DNA of 54,371 bases from Nostoc favosum CHAB5714. GTDB taxonomy: Bacteria; Cyanobacteriota; Cyanobacteriia; Cyanobacteriales; Nostocaceae. Positions 43,951-52,199 of this stretch are shown one piece after another. A program made the translations under genes and the position numbers. Where the stretch lies: positions 1 through 54,371 of the forward strand of contig NZ_JAIVFQ010000050.1 in assembly GCF_020829495.1 (NCBI RefSeq). Reading direction: 5' to 3'. Position 1 is the first letter of the stretch. Each line of letters opens with the position of its first letter. Under the pieces are notes generated by a model. It saw nothing but the letters and a program-made list of their open reading frames with translations. It did not search any database and was not told the origin of the DNA.

Positions 43951-44245
43951 AAATTTTGACAACTAGTGTTTAAATAAGAGCGATGTCTACGACGGGGTAC
44001 GCCTACGCTGTTTGGTTAGTAGTTGGTGATGAGATCAGGTCAGGCTAATTAGTTACAGTTACCACATCTGTGCAAAAATCGGAAAACCCTCTTTCCCCCA
44101 GCAAGAACAGCAAGAACTGCGGTCTTAATGATAAGTTTTTAACCAGACACGATATGATGGGTTGAGTCAAAGAAACATAGTTGGTGAAGCATAAAGACAA
44201 CGCTTGCTGTAGCATAATTGTGGTTTTGTACTAATGGTATAAGAG

Positions 44246-45424
44246 ATGACGGCTCAATTTGAATACAGCACTCTTGCCCATCCCCAGGATATTCAGCAGC
44301 TTGGGACTATCTTTGAGCAGTGTTTCATCAGTGGGCTTGGTGGCGAGGAAGCTTACATTAATCTGCTTGGCGTAGAAAATTTCCGCATTATTCGTGAGTC
44401 AGAACAATTAATTGGTGGATTGGCAACTCTGGATATGGGCCAGTGGTGGGGTGGTGTGCGTGTACCAATGACAGGAATTGCCGTAGTGGGCATTGCTCCA
44501 GAGTATCGCGGTTCGGGAGCTGCGATCGCTCTCATGCAGCACACCCTCAAAGAACTTTATGCTAGAGGTATACCGCTCTCTGCTCTTTATCCAGCAGTTC
44601 AAGGCTTGTATCGAAAAGTCGGGTATGAGCAGGGGGGTAGCTGGTGTAATTGGGAAGTTGCAACCAATACTATTCAGCTACGGGAGCAACCTCTACCTTT
44701 GCAACCAGTAGTTCCGATAAATCATGAAGTCTTTCACGAACTATATCAGCAACAGGCGAGATTAACGCATGGATATTTAGACCGACATCCCGCAATCTGG
44801 GAGCGCTTAATCCAGCCAGATGAAAAGGAAACATTTTACGCATATTTTATCGGTACAAAAGAGAAACCCGAAGGCTACATTCTCTTCAGCCAATATTCAA
44901 AAGAGGATGGCACAATCCTGCGAATCAAAGATTGGGTAATTCTCACAGCTGCGGCTGCACAAACATTCTGGTCTTTTCTTGCCAGTCATCGCTCCCAAAT
45001 TGCCCAGGTGCGATGGAGGAGTTCTGCAATTGATTCCTTGACATTGCTGCTACCAGAACAAACTGCCAAACTTAAGAATACAATGCGTTGGATGCTGCGG
45101 CTAGTAGATGTAGTCAAGGCGCTGGAGATGCGGGGTTATCCATCGGGAATTCAAGCTGAACTGCACCTAGATATTCTAGATAATTTGCTAGATGCAAACA
45201 ATGGTAAATTCATCCTTTCAGTTGCCAATGGACGCGGTGAAGTTACAAAAGGTGGAAAGGGTGAGTTGCAGCTAGATATCCGAGAACTAGCACCAATATA
45301 TACAAGTTTGTTCACACCCTACCATTTGCAAATAGCCGGAAAACTGCATGGGACAGAAACAGCTATTTCAGCAGCTACGCAAATATTTGCGGGTAGTTCT
45401 CCTTGGGTGGCTGATTTTTTTTAA
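44246..45424 (+). CDS. Eis-like GNAT acetyltransferase
   Basis: A 392-residue protein with the three-part layout of Eis-type enzymes: an N-terminal GNAT (FEQCFISGLGGEEAY, MTGIAVVGIAPEYRGSGAAI with the acetyl-CoA loop, ALYPAVQGLYRKVGYEQGG), a second GNAT-like domain (about 165-290), and a C-terminal SCP2-like domain (GYPSGIQAELHLDILDNLLD, KGELQLDIRELAPIYTSLFT). The family acetylates amines, aminoglycosides included in some bacteria. The natural substrate here is unknown. It is monocistronic. Confidence 0.88.
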   Translation: MTAQFEYSTLAHPQDIQQLGTIFEQCFISGLGGEEAYINLLGVENFRIIRESEQLIGGLATLDMGQWWGGVRVPMTGIAVVGIAPEYRGSGAAIALMQHTLKELYARGIPLSALYPAVQGLYRKVGYEQGGSWCNWEVATNTIQLREQPLPLQPVVPINHEVFHELYQQQARLTHGYLDRHPAIWERLIQPDEKETFYAYFIGTKEKPEGYILFSQYSKEDGTILRIKDWVILTAAAAQTFWSFLASHRSQIAQVRWRSSAIDSLTLLLPEQTAKLKNTMRWMLRLVDVVKALEMRGYPSGIQAELHLDILDNLLDANNGKFILSVANGRGEVTKGGKGELQLDIRELAPIYTSLFTPYHLQIAGKLHGTETAISAATQIFAGSSPWVADFF

Positions 45425-45550
45425 TGTGAGATGTCAACAAACTTTTCTTTAGTTGAACTAAAGTTCAAGTCTGTCCCTCTGCGACTGGGCGAGGGATCGT
45501 ATTTATCCCGTTCCCATTTTATTGTCACGCTTCGTTACAGGTTAAAATTC

Positions 45551-45873
45551 ATAGTTCTCGTTTACGTGAGGTACACCCGTAGGGGCACTGCACTGCCCAT
45601 TGGTGTCAACTTAACGTAAAAGTCATGTCTCGCAAGGAACTGAACTTCCTTGCTAATAGCGAAAGTCATCTGAGAGATGACTAAAATATAGCCAAAAATC
45701 TTTAGTCTACTTCAGTAGACTTTAGCTATTAGCCTTGAACTTTAGTTCGAGGCGGGTGAGTCAGCCAAGCCAACAGTTAAGCCATTTCTAGGCTTTTGTT
45801 GACACCAATGGGCTGCCGTGTCCCTACACCTGGTGATGTAATGTTGTACCGCATCTGGATGGGAACCCCTATA
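45551..45873. mobile_element. Inverted-repeat element, family I, copy 2
   Basis: Left end ATAGTTCTCGTTTACGTGAG and GGGGCACTGCACTGCCCATT, right end with TGATGTAATGTTGTACCGCA and GGGAACCCCTATA. The core is repeat J (CTAATAGCGAAAGTCATCTG, hairpins) instead of the E fragment found in copy 1. Element K begins 3 bp later. Confidence 0.65.
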
Positions 45874-45876
45874 AGA

Positions 45877-46181
45877 GGATGTTTGAAAAGTCATCTTGTC
45901 GGTAGCAAAACGTTTTAGATCCCCCTAAATCCCCCGATAAATTGGGGGACTTTGATCCGGTTCCCCCCTTTTTAAGGGGGGTTAGGGGGCAATACGGTTC
46001 GGTTAAGCCCAAAAAATAAAAATGTGTAGGTTGGGTTGAGGAACGAAACCCAACCTAAGAGCGGGGTTTGTTGGGTTTCACTTCGTTCAACCCAACCTAC
46101 AAATATTCTTAACCGAACCGTATTGGGTTAGGGGGGATCAATAAGTGCCTAAAATCACAGCAAACGACTTTTCAAACATCC
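45877..46181. mobile_element. Inverted-repeat element, family K, containing family A
   Basis: Ends GGATGTTTGAAAAGTC and GACTTTTCAAACATCC (perfect 16 bp). The left arm has AAATCCCCCGATAAATTGG; family A copy 5 sits inside. A remnant of the same family lies at 36586-36650. Confidence 0.85.
45990..46125. mobile_element. MITE family A, copy 5, nested in K
   Basis: Perfect 18-bp ends CAATACGGTTCGGTTAAG and complement, exact 10-bp duplication GGTTAGGGGG (45980-45989, 46126-46135). Core TGTAGGTTGGGTTGAGGAAC with inverted partner as in copies 2 and 3. This copy can serve as the family consensus. Confidence 0.93.
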
Positions 46182-46400
46182 TTAAAATTCTCTCTGTACA
46201 AAACATAAGTCGGAAACATAATTAATCCTTTGCTCGTCCTTCCGCTAGATTAACAATTTCTGTTGTTGTCAACTCACACCACAAATCAAACTGTCAGCGA
46301 TTTACTTTTAATAAGTAATGATGATTTATCGTGCTTATCTAATCCCAAATATCATCTCAAAAAATAACTTAGAGTACTCCAAGTAAAAAAATGCCCAATT

Positions 46401-46467
46401 GTCATTGCGAGCGAAGCGAAGCAATCGCAAAGACTGGGATTGCTTCGTCGTTCCTCCTCGCAATGAC
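46401..46467. repeat. REP-like palindromic repeat (GTCATTGCGAG)
   Basis: GTCATTGCGAGCGAAGCG and CCTCCTCGCAATGAC bracket GCAATCGCAAAGACTGGG then ATTGCTTCG. This kind of repeat is widespread in bacteria. The same sequence is the core of MITE E copy 2 and begins at 43602. The surrounding 46182-46605 shows no supported gene. Confidence 0.75.
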
Positions 46468-46605
46468 GGGTTTTGGATCATTTATTTTTTGGAACACTCT
46501 TAATGGTATTTCTGACTTTTTCTCCGGAAGTTCAGCACAATCATCAGAAAAAAATCTAAGTAAAGCTGATTAGTCGCTCCTAACTTGCACACCCACAATC
46601 ACAAC

Positions 46606-47928
46606 ATGAAATCACATCTACTAGCGATTGGTTTAAGCAGTTTAGTTCTAGTTGCAGGCCAAGCTAAAGCCTCACAATTACAGTCTTGGTACTATGATTC
46701 TAGCCAAAACCAATTAGACCTAACTACCACTTCGGGAATAGAACCAAAAGCCTTTTTATTAGATAATCCTAGCCGATTGGTAATTGACTTACCTGGAACT
46801 AATTTTAATTCTGATAGTGTCAAACAAAGTTTTGGGAAGGCAGTTAAAGAAATTCGCCTCGGCAAACCAGACTCTCAAACAACTCGTTTTGTCGTAGAAT
46901 TAGCTCCTGGTTATGATGTTACTTCCCAAAATATATCAATTAAAGGAGATTCTCGCTCTCATTGGATTTTCAAATTCAATTCATTTGACCGCCAAAATAA
47001 TCCCATTGTAGGGGAAAATCGAGAAGATATTGCCATCAAATCTACAGATGCATCTACATTTGCTGGAGTTGTGAATCTTGGTCAAGAGATGGTTGGTATC
47101 ACTTCACAAATTCGCAGCTTGTTAGCAAGTTATAAAACATTAAATCCAGGAATCTTTTTCTTAGATTTAGATACAGGAAACTATATAGATATCAATGGTG
47201 AAAAAAGATTTGCGGCTGCCAGTACAATCAAATTTCCCTTATTAGTCGCTCTTTTCCAAGAAATAGACGCTGGTAGAATTAAACTCACCGATAAATTAGT
47301 GATGCGGCGCGATTTAAAGGTTGGCGAATCTGGAACTATGCAATACAAACCCATCGGAACTAAATTTAGCGTCCTAGAAACTGCTACCTTGATGATGACA
47401 ATCAGCGATAATACCGCCACAAATCTGATTCTCGATCGCTTGGGTGGTGCAGCAAAAGTTAGCCAACGTTTTCGTAGCTGGGGATTGCAAAATACAGCAA
47501 TTCGGAATCTACTTCCAGACATTCCTGGCAAAAATACAACCAGTTCCAAAGATTTGGTCAGATTGGCGGCGTTAGTTTATAATAATCGTTTGCTATCCCC
47601 AAACAGCCGCAATCAAGTTTTAGGCATTATGCGGCGTGTCAAAACCAATAGTTTACTACCAGCTGGTATTGGTCAAGGAGCTACGATCGCACACAAAACT
47701 GGTACATTGAGATTTATCATTGGTGATGCGGGTATAATTCAAATGCCCAATGGGAAAAGCTATTTAGCAGGTGTTTTGGTGCAAAGACCAAACCACGATC
47801 CTAAAGCTGGAGATTTTGTCCGTGAAGTTTCGAGAAGAGTCTATAATTACCTAGACAATACCAAAGTTAGCAATATAGAACCGATACTTGGCGATGCCTC
47901 CGGCGGGCTACGCCTACGCACTCGTTAA
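46606..47928 (+). CDS. AMIN-domain protein with class A beta-lactamase fold
   Basis: A 440-residue exported protein. I chose ATG 46606 because the signal peptide (MKSHLLAIGLSSLVLVAGQA then KA) starts there; a TTG at 46585 adds only seven residues. Residues 23-125 are an AMIN domain (FLLDNPSRLVIDLPGT; TTRFVVELAPGYDV), which usually binds peptidoglycan. Residues 160-425 have the serine beta-lactamase motifs S-x-x-K (Ser206-Lys209 in AASTIKFP), SDN (267-269) and KTGT (364-367). The omega-loop glutamate needed for fast deacylation is not evident before IPGKNTTS, so it may act on cell wall rather than confer strong beta-lactam resistance. Confidence 0.88.
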   Translation: MKSHLLAIGLSSLVLVAGQAKASQLQSWYYDSSQNQLDLTTTSGIEPKAFLLDNPSRLVIDLPGTNFNSDSVKQSFGKAVKEIRLGKPDSQTTRFVVELAPGYDVTSQNISIKGDSRSHWIFKFNSFDRQNNPIVGENREDIAIKSTDASTFAGVVNLGQEMVGITSQIRSLLASYKTLNPGIFFLDLDTGNYIDINGEKRFAAASTIKFPLLVALFQEIDAGRIKLTDKLVMRRDLKVGESGTMQYKPIGTKFSVLETATLMMTISDNTATNLILDRLGGAAKVSQRFRSWGLQNTAIRNLLPDIPGKNTTSSKDLVRLAALVYNNRLLSPNSRNQVLGIMRRVKTNSLLPAGIGQGATIAHKTGTLRFIIGDAGIIQMPNGKSYLAGVLVQRPNHDPKAGDFVREVSRRVYNYLDNTKVSNIEPILGDASGGLRLRTR

Positions 47929-47934
47929 TAAATG

Positions 47935-48084
47935 TCTGACTTTTCACGTTATGTAGAAAAGCTAACGATTCACCTAACCCCCTAACCCCCAACCCGTGGC
48001 GGGAAGGGGGAAAATTCAAAGTCTCTCTCCTCAAAGGAAGAGAGAAATAGAAGTGAGGTTTTCCAGATACCGTGAAAAGTCAGA
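47935..48084. mobile_element. MITE-like element, family D
   Basis: Ends TCTGACTTTTCACG and CGTGAAAAGTCAGA. The core CCTAACCCCCAACCCGTGGC to AGAGAGAAATAGAAGTGAGG is shared with B and C. It lies 6 bp after the stop of the beta-lactamase-fold gene. Confidence 0.72.
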
Positions 48085-48091
48085 ATAAATA

Positions 48092-48117
48092 TAGGGGCGT
48101 ACAGCTGTACGCCCCTA
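48092..48117. terminator. Perfect palindrome between convergent genes
   Basis: TAGGGGCGTACAG and CTGTACGCCCCTA form a perfect 13-bp stem with almost no loop between two convergent genes. It is placed like a bidirectional terminator but lacks T-tracts. Confidence 0.45.
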
Positions 48118-48152
48118 CATATCTTATGTATCAGGTATTTCGTGAAATGTTA

Positions 48153-50468
48153 TTACTCCAAGAAATTTTGTATAGCACTACCACCATTCCTACCAACAGC
48201 AGGAATTTCCAATAGGCTATCCGTAGCTTTGCCCGTACCATCGTCGATAACGGATCTCTGATTACCCGGATGTCCATTGGGCACGAAAAGTTGCGGATGA
48301 TCAAAAGGCGCTTTCTCCAACCTAACTCGGTCATCAGTCAGTCCCTTTAAAAAGGCGACCAATTGCTGTTTTTCTTCTGGTGAAAGATTCAGGGGGGGAA
48401 GAGCGCCAAAGTCACCACCTCGATTGTAAAAATCAATCACTTGCTCTAAAGTCGCTTGACCTCCATTGTGGAAGTAGGGGGCAGTGAGTTCGACATTGCG
48501 AAGTCCAGGCGCTTTGAAAGCTCCGTCTGCAATCACTTTTTCACTAGAATTCAACGGTGGAGTCAGGGTGGGGGGGTTTTCGCCGAGGAGAAGCTGAAAT
48601 TTACCCAACTGAGCCAATCGTGCTTCTGAAAGCGGATTATTACCCTGCAAACCGTCATTAGCACCCAAACCGGGGTCGTCCGTAACAGGTCTAACGCCGA
48701 TATTGAAGAAGCCATTGTCTTCAGGGGATTTTGCACCGAACGGCGCACGTTTGATTCGTCCGTCTTTAGCCACGCTGCTCACTGAAGCAGCTGTTAATTC
48801 TGATCCAGCGTGGCAACCAATACACAGAGCCTTGCCCTGAAACAGGTCTTTACCTAGTTGCTGCTCCTTGGTTAGGGCTGCGGTGTTTCCTGTCAAGAAG
48901 CGATCGAAGGGCGTATCGTTGGCAATGAGTGTAGACTCGTACAACTGAATTGCCAGCCCAAAGAACAGTGAGAAGTTATACTCCAACAGCGTGTACTCAT
49001 CGGTTTTAGAAGAGTTATCAGGGCTGTTGACAAAATTCCGTCTACCTTCAGCATCAACTTGAATGAGTCGATTAGACTTCCACCACTCCGGCTTAAAGGC
49101 ATCTTTAATCAGCTGATCGTAGGTTTTATCCTTCAGCCCGGGCTGAGGCGATCTACTGTCTGCACCTAAAACGCTGTCTTGTGGATGCACAACCTGTTTG
49201 CCTAGCGGTCTGAGGCGAGATAACTTTTGCCCCAGGACTCGGGGGAGCTTTGTACCTCTAATTGACAGAACATTTTGCAGCAGTGTGCTGATAGATTTAC
49301 TGTTGCCAATTTGCGCCAAATTACCAGTAAGTTCTTCAACGGAACTGAGTAGCGGCCCAATTAGAGTATCAGCAAGATTATCTAGATTATCTAGATTATC
49401 TAGCGGCAGTGTGCTGAGAGATTTTTTGTTGTCAATTCGCCCGAACTTATCACCAATTTCTAGAAAAGTGCGACCATCAGCCGACAACTCAAAGGAACTC
49501 AGTGGCGGCCCTAGCGCCTGAGAAGCCAAAGACGAATTATTCAGTCTGATTTTGACAAATTTGAGCTGATTTGGCTTTTCTGCTTTTACCACAGAGGCGT
49601 TAGGGTCTCTTAAACCGAAGGGATTCACCCCATTAAAGATGTTCTCTGCCCTTCCATCCCAAAAGTTGCGGAAGTTGAATGCTGCATTAATTACAGTTGG
49701 GGTATTACGCGGCTGGACGCGGCGCACATTTGTACCTCCGACGTTAAACACCGGATCTAGCTCGTTTTTTACTTCGTCTTCCGCGCTACCAGGTTTAACA
49801 TCAACAAACTTAGCATTGAAGACCCCCTGAGAGGAACTGACATCATTTCGGTCAGATACAACGGTTTTAGGATCATTCGGGTTTGACAGCTTGTGAAAGG
49901 GAAAATCTTCTGGTTTAAGCTGGTAGTTTGGCGCACCACCTACATCAAAAGCTGTATCCGGATTCACTGTACCATCAGCGTTAATCCGCAAAAGCCCAGG
50001 AGAAATCTGATTTTTGGATCTATTGTCGGCTCCAGCATGGAAGTGACAACTAGCACAGGAGGTCTTTCCGTCGCTCCCAACTTGCATATCCCAGAAAAGA
50101 GCCTTTCCTAACTTGATTGCAGCTACTTTGTCTTTTACAAAGTCTCCAAGATTGTTAGGCTCTGGAACCGATACGCTCTTGAGCGAAGTTAGAGGCGGCG
50201 GCGTAACCTGTGCCGATACGGTATTTCCAGCTATTACTGCTGCCAGAATAATGGCAGCAATTGTTATAGTCTTTGAAAATCTTAATCTTAGGTAGTTAAG
50301 CTTGCCATTCCTGAATTTCCACCCTTGGCGTTTTATTTTTGTCACCAAAGGTTTGAGCAAAAACCGACCTCTTGAGGTCAGTAGCATGTAAATTGATAAG
50401 CTAGTAAGAAAGACTACTAAGCTTATTATGGGTATAATCCCCATAGTTTTTTTGTGGTTAAATAACAC
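48153..50468 (-). CDS. Di-haem cytochrome c peroxidase family protein with unusual insert
   Basis: A 771-residue exported protein with two c-type haem sites, CASCH (residues 138-142) and CIGCH (about 549-553), and the family's C-terminal APYFHNGGQATLEQVIDFYN. An N-terminal helix (IIPIISLVVFLTSLSIYMLL) and a second one (ITIAAIILAAVIAGNTVSA) suggest a membrane-anchored, periplasm-facing protein, or a later true start. It is much longer than the usual 350-450 residues because of about 200 extra residues between the haems, including a duplicated GPxLSSxEL...SxSTL segment and LDN repeats from 9-bp DNA repeats near 49377-49403. It may reduce peroxide or oxidise an unknown substrate, as MauG-like members do. 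Confidence 0.85.
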   Translation of the reverse strand: MLFNHKKTMGIIPIISLVVFLTSLSIYMLLTSRGRFLLKPLVTKIKRQGWKFRNGKLNYLRLRFSKTITIAAIILAAVIAGNTVSAQVTPPPLTSLKSVSVPEPNNLGDFVKDKVAAIKLGKALFWDMQVGSDGKTSCASCHFHAGADNRSKNQISPGLLRINADGTVNPDTAFDVGGAPNYQLKPEDFPFHKLSNPNDPKTVVSDRNDVSSSQGVFNAKFVDVKPGSAEDEVKNELDPVFNVGGTNVRRVQPRNTPTVINAAFNFRNFWDGRAENIFNGVNPFGLRDPNASVVKAEKPNQLKFVKIRLNNSSLASQALGPPLSSFELSADGRTFLEIGDKFGRIDNKKSLSTLPLDNLDNLDNLADTLIGPLLSSVEELTGNLAQIGNSKSISTLLQNVLSIRGTKLPRVLGQKLSRLRPLGKQVVHPQDSVLGADSRSPQPGLKDKTYDQLIKDAFKPEWWKSNRLIQVDAEGRRNFVNSPDNSSKTDEYTLLEYNFSLFFGLAIQLYESTLIANDTPFDRFLTGNTAALTKEQQLGKDLFQGKALCIGCHAGSELTAASVSSVAKDGRIKRAPFGAKSPEDNGFFNIGVRPVTDDPGLGANDGLQGNNPLSEARLAQLGKFQLLLGENPPTLTPPLNSSEKVIADGAFKAPGLRNVELTAPYFHNGGQATLEQVIDFYNRGGDFGALPPLNLSPEEKQQLVAFLKGLTDDRVRLEKAPFDHPQLFVPNGHPGNQRSVIDDGTGKATDSLLEIPAVGRNGGSAIQNFLE

Positions 50469-50727
50469 CGAAAAAAATTATACATCTTGAATTAAATTTC
50501 AAATGTAATATTCATGTAAAGTAATTAGACAATTTACAAATTTTATGTGAGCAAAAAACGCTATCAGACTATAAAGAAATTCACTAAAGTAGGTAAGCTA
50601 TTCTACATTTAACTTGCATTCAGCAGGCTATTAACATGCTTTATCTACAAAAGCTTGATAAAATTTAGGTATACAAATTGGATACGTTTTAATTTATCAT
50701 CAGCCCTACTTTGGGTAAAATATTTGA

Positions 50728-51651
50728 ATGTCACTACATCAAAGTTCTGGTCGCTGGCGCTTAGGGCTAGCGTTATCGCTATTGACGGTCTTATTGTGGG
50801 GAATTTTACCTATTGCTCTGGCGGTAACTCTGCAAGTACTTGATGTCTATACCGTTATTTGGTTTCGGTTTTTGGTATCATTTTTACTGCTTGGTGTGTA
50901 TTTAGGAATACGCGGTAAATTACCAAAGTTAGAACAACTGCGTTCTGCTTCTTGGAAATTATTAGCGATCGCTACACTATTTTTAGGGATTAATTACTTT
51001 CTCTTCATGCAAGGTTTAGCACTAACATCGCCTGCTAACGCTGAAGTTCTCATTCAATTATCTACCCTTTTATTAGGTTTCGGAGGGTTAGTGATTTTTA
51101 AAGAACGTTATCGGCTATATCAATGGATTGGTGTCAGTGTAATGACTTGCGGTTATCTTTTATTTTTTCGGGAACAACTGACAAATTTAATTACAGCGCC
51201 TGGCACATACATACTAGGTAGTGTCTTGATTGTGCTAGGAGCAACGGCATGGGCTATTTATGCTTTAGCACAAAAGCAGTTATTACAATCTTTATCTTCC
51301 TCTAGCATTATGCTGATTATTTATGGGGGCTGTGCTTTATTATTCACTCCTCTAGCCAAAATACAATCACTTTTTATACTTGATAGCTTCCATTTATTAA
51401 TGCTAGTTTTTTGTGCTTTGAATACTTTAATCGCTTACGGTGCTTTTGCCGAATCATTAGAACATTGGGAAGCATCACGAGTGAGTGCCGTAATAGCTTT
51501 AGCTCCCATTGTGACATTAATATCAGTTGCAGTTGTATCAGTTATCGCACCTAATTGGATACCATCAGAAAACTTCACTTCCATAGCAATATTAGGAGCC
51601 GGTTTAGTAGTCACAGGTTCAGTAGCGATCGCTTTGGGTAAAGCTAATTAA
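50728..51651 (+). CDS. EamA/DMT-family transporter
   Basis: A 307-residue inner-membrane protein with ten predicted helices in two EamA repeats: first LALSLLTVLLWGILPIALAV to TCGYLLFF, second LGSVLIVLGATAWAIYALAQ to LGAGLVVTGSVAIALGKAN. The internal duplication and the WxxYALAQ segment are typical of drug/metabolite exporters. The substrate cannot be read. It is monocistronic, followed at its stop by repeat M copy 3. Confidence 0.9.
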   Translation: MSLHQSSGRWRLGLALSLLTVLLWGILPIALAVTLQVLDVYTVIWFRFLVSFLLLGVYLGIRGKLPKLEQLRSASWKLLAIATLFLGINYFLFMQGLALTSPANAEVLIQLSTLLLGFGGLVIFKERYRLYQWIGVSVMTCGYLLFFREQLTNLITAPGTYILGSVLIVLGATAWAIYALAQKQLLQSLSSSSIMLIIYGGCALLFTPLAKIQSLFILDSFHLLMLVFCALNTLIAYGAFAESLEHWEASRVSAVIALAPIVTLISVAVVSVIAPNWIPSENFTSIAILGAGLVVTGSVAIALGKAN

Positions 51652-51797
51652 ATAATTCGTAATTCGTAATTCGTAATTCGTAATGGGCTTCGCCCCGCAA
51701 CGCTTTCGTAAATTTTGTTTTGTAATGGGGATTTAACCCCAACACAAAACAAAATTTTTATTGAACCGGGGGACTTAAACCCACGGAACTAGTTAAT
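51650..51797. repeat. Dispersed repeat M (copy 3)
   Basis: Four AATTCGT heptamers followed by the same block as 14352-14495, apparently identical over more than 100 bp. It begins on the stop codon region of the EamA gene. 51798-52199 has small GAATTCAGAAATCAG-type repeats and no gene. Confidence 0.85.
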
Positions 51798-52199
51798 AAG
51801 AATACCTTTCAGGATTTGTACTGGCTTTTTCATCTAGTAAATTCATGCCATCTTCAAAGCTACAACATAAATACTGAGGCAGAGCATTTTTTATTTGTTA
51901 TGATTTACTAGTGAAGGCAAACTACGGAAGTCAGCCTCTTATAAGATGGATACTTTAACCATCTGTGTGACTCTGTAGGATCTGATTATTGACTTGATAG
52001 CCAAGAAAAAATTCTTGAAGAAGAATTCAGAAATCAGAATTCAGGAGTCAGAATTAATTACTAGAGAATTCTAACTCCTGACTCCTAAATTCTGTTTTGA
52101 AAAAACCCAGGCTAAGAACTTTAAGTAAACCAAACAGGGTGCCCGAATAACTACCAAAGCCAACACCTGATAAAACCAGACTACCGAAACAGTTGAGCG

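Noticed and set aside
45431..45619. 62-codon frame after the Eis-like gene
   Set aside because: It runs into element I copy 2, with no ribosome-binding site or recognisable content.
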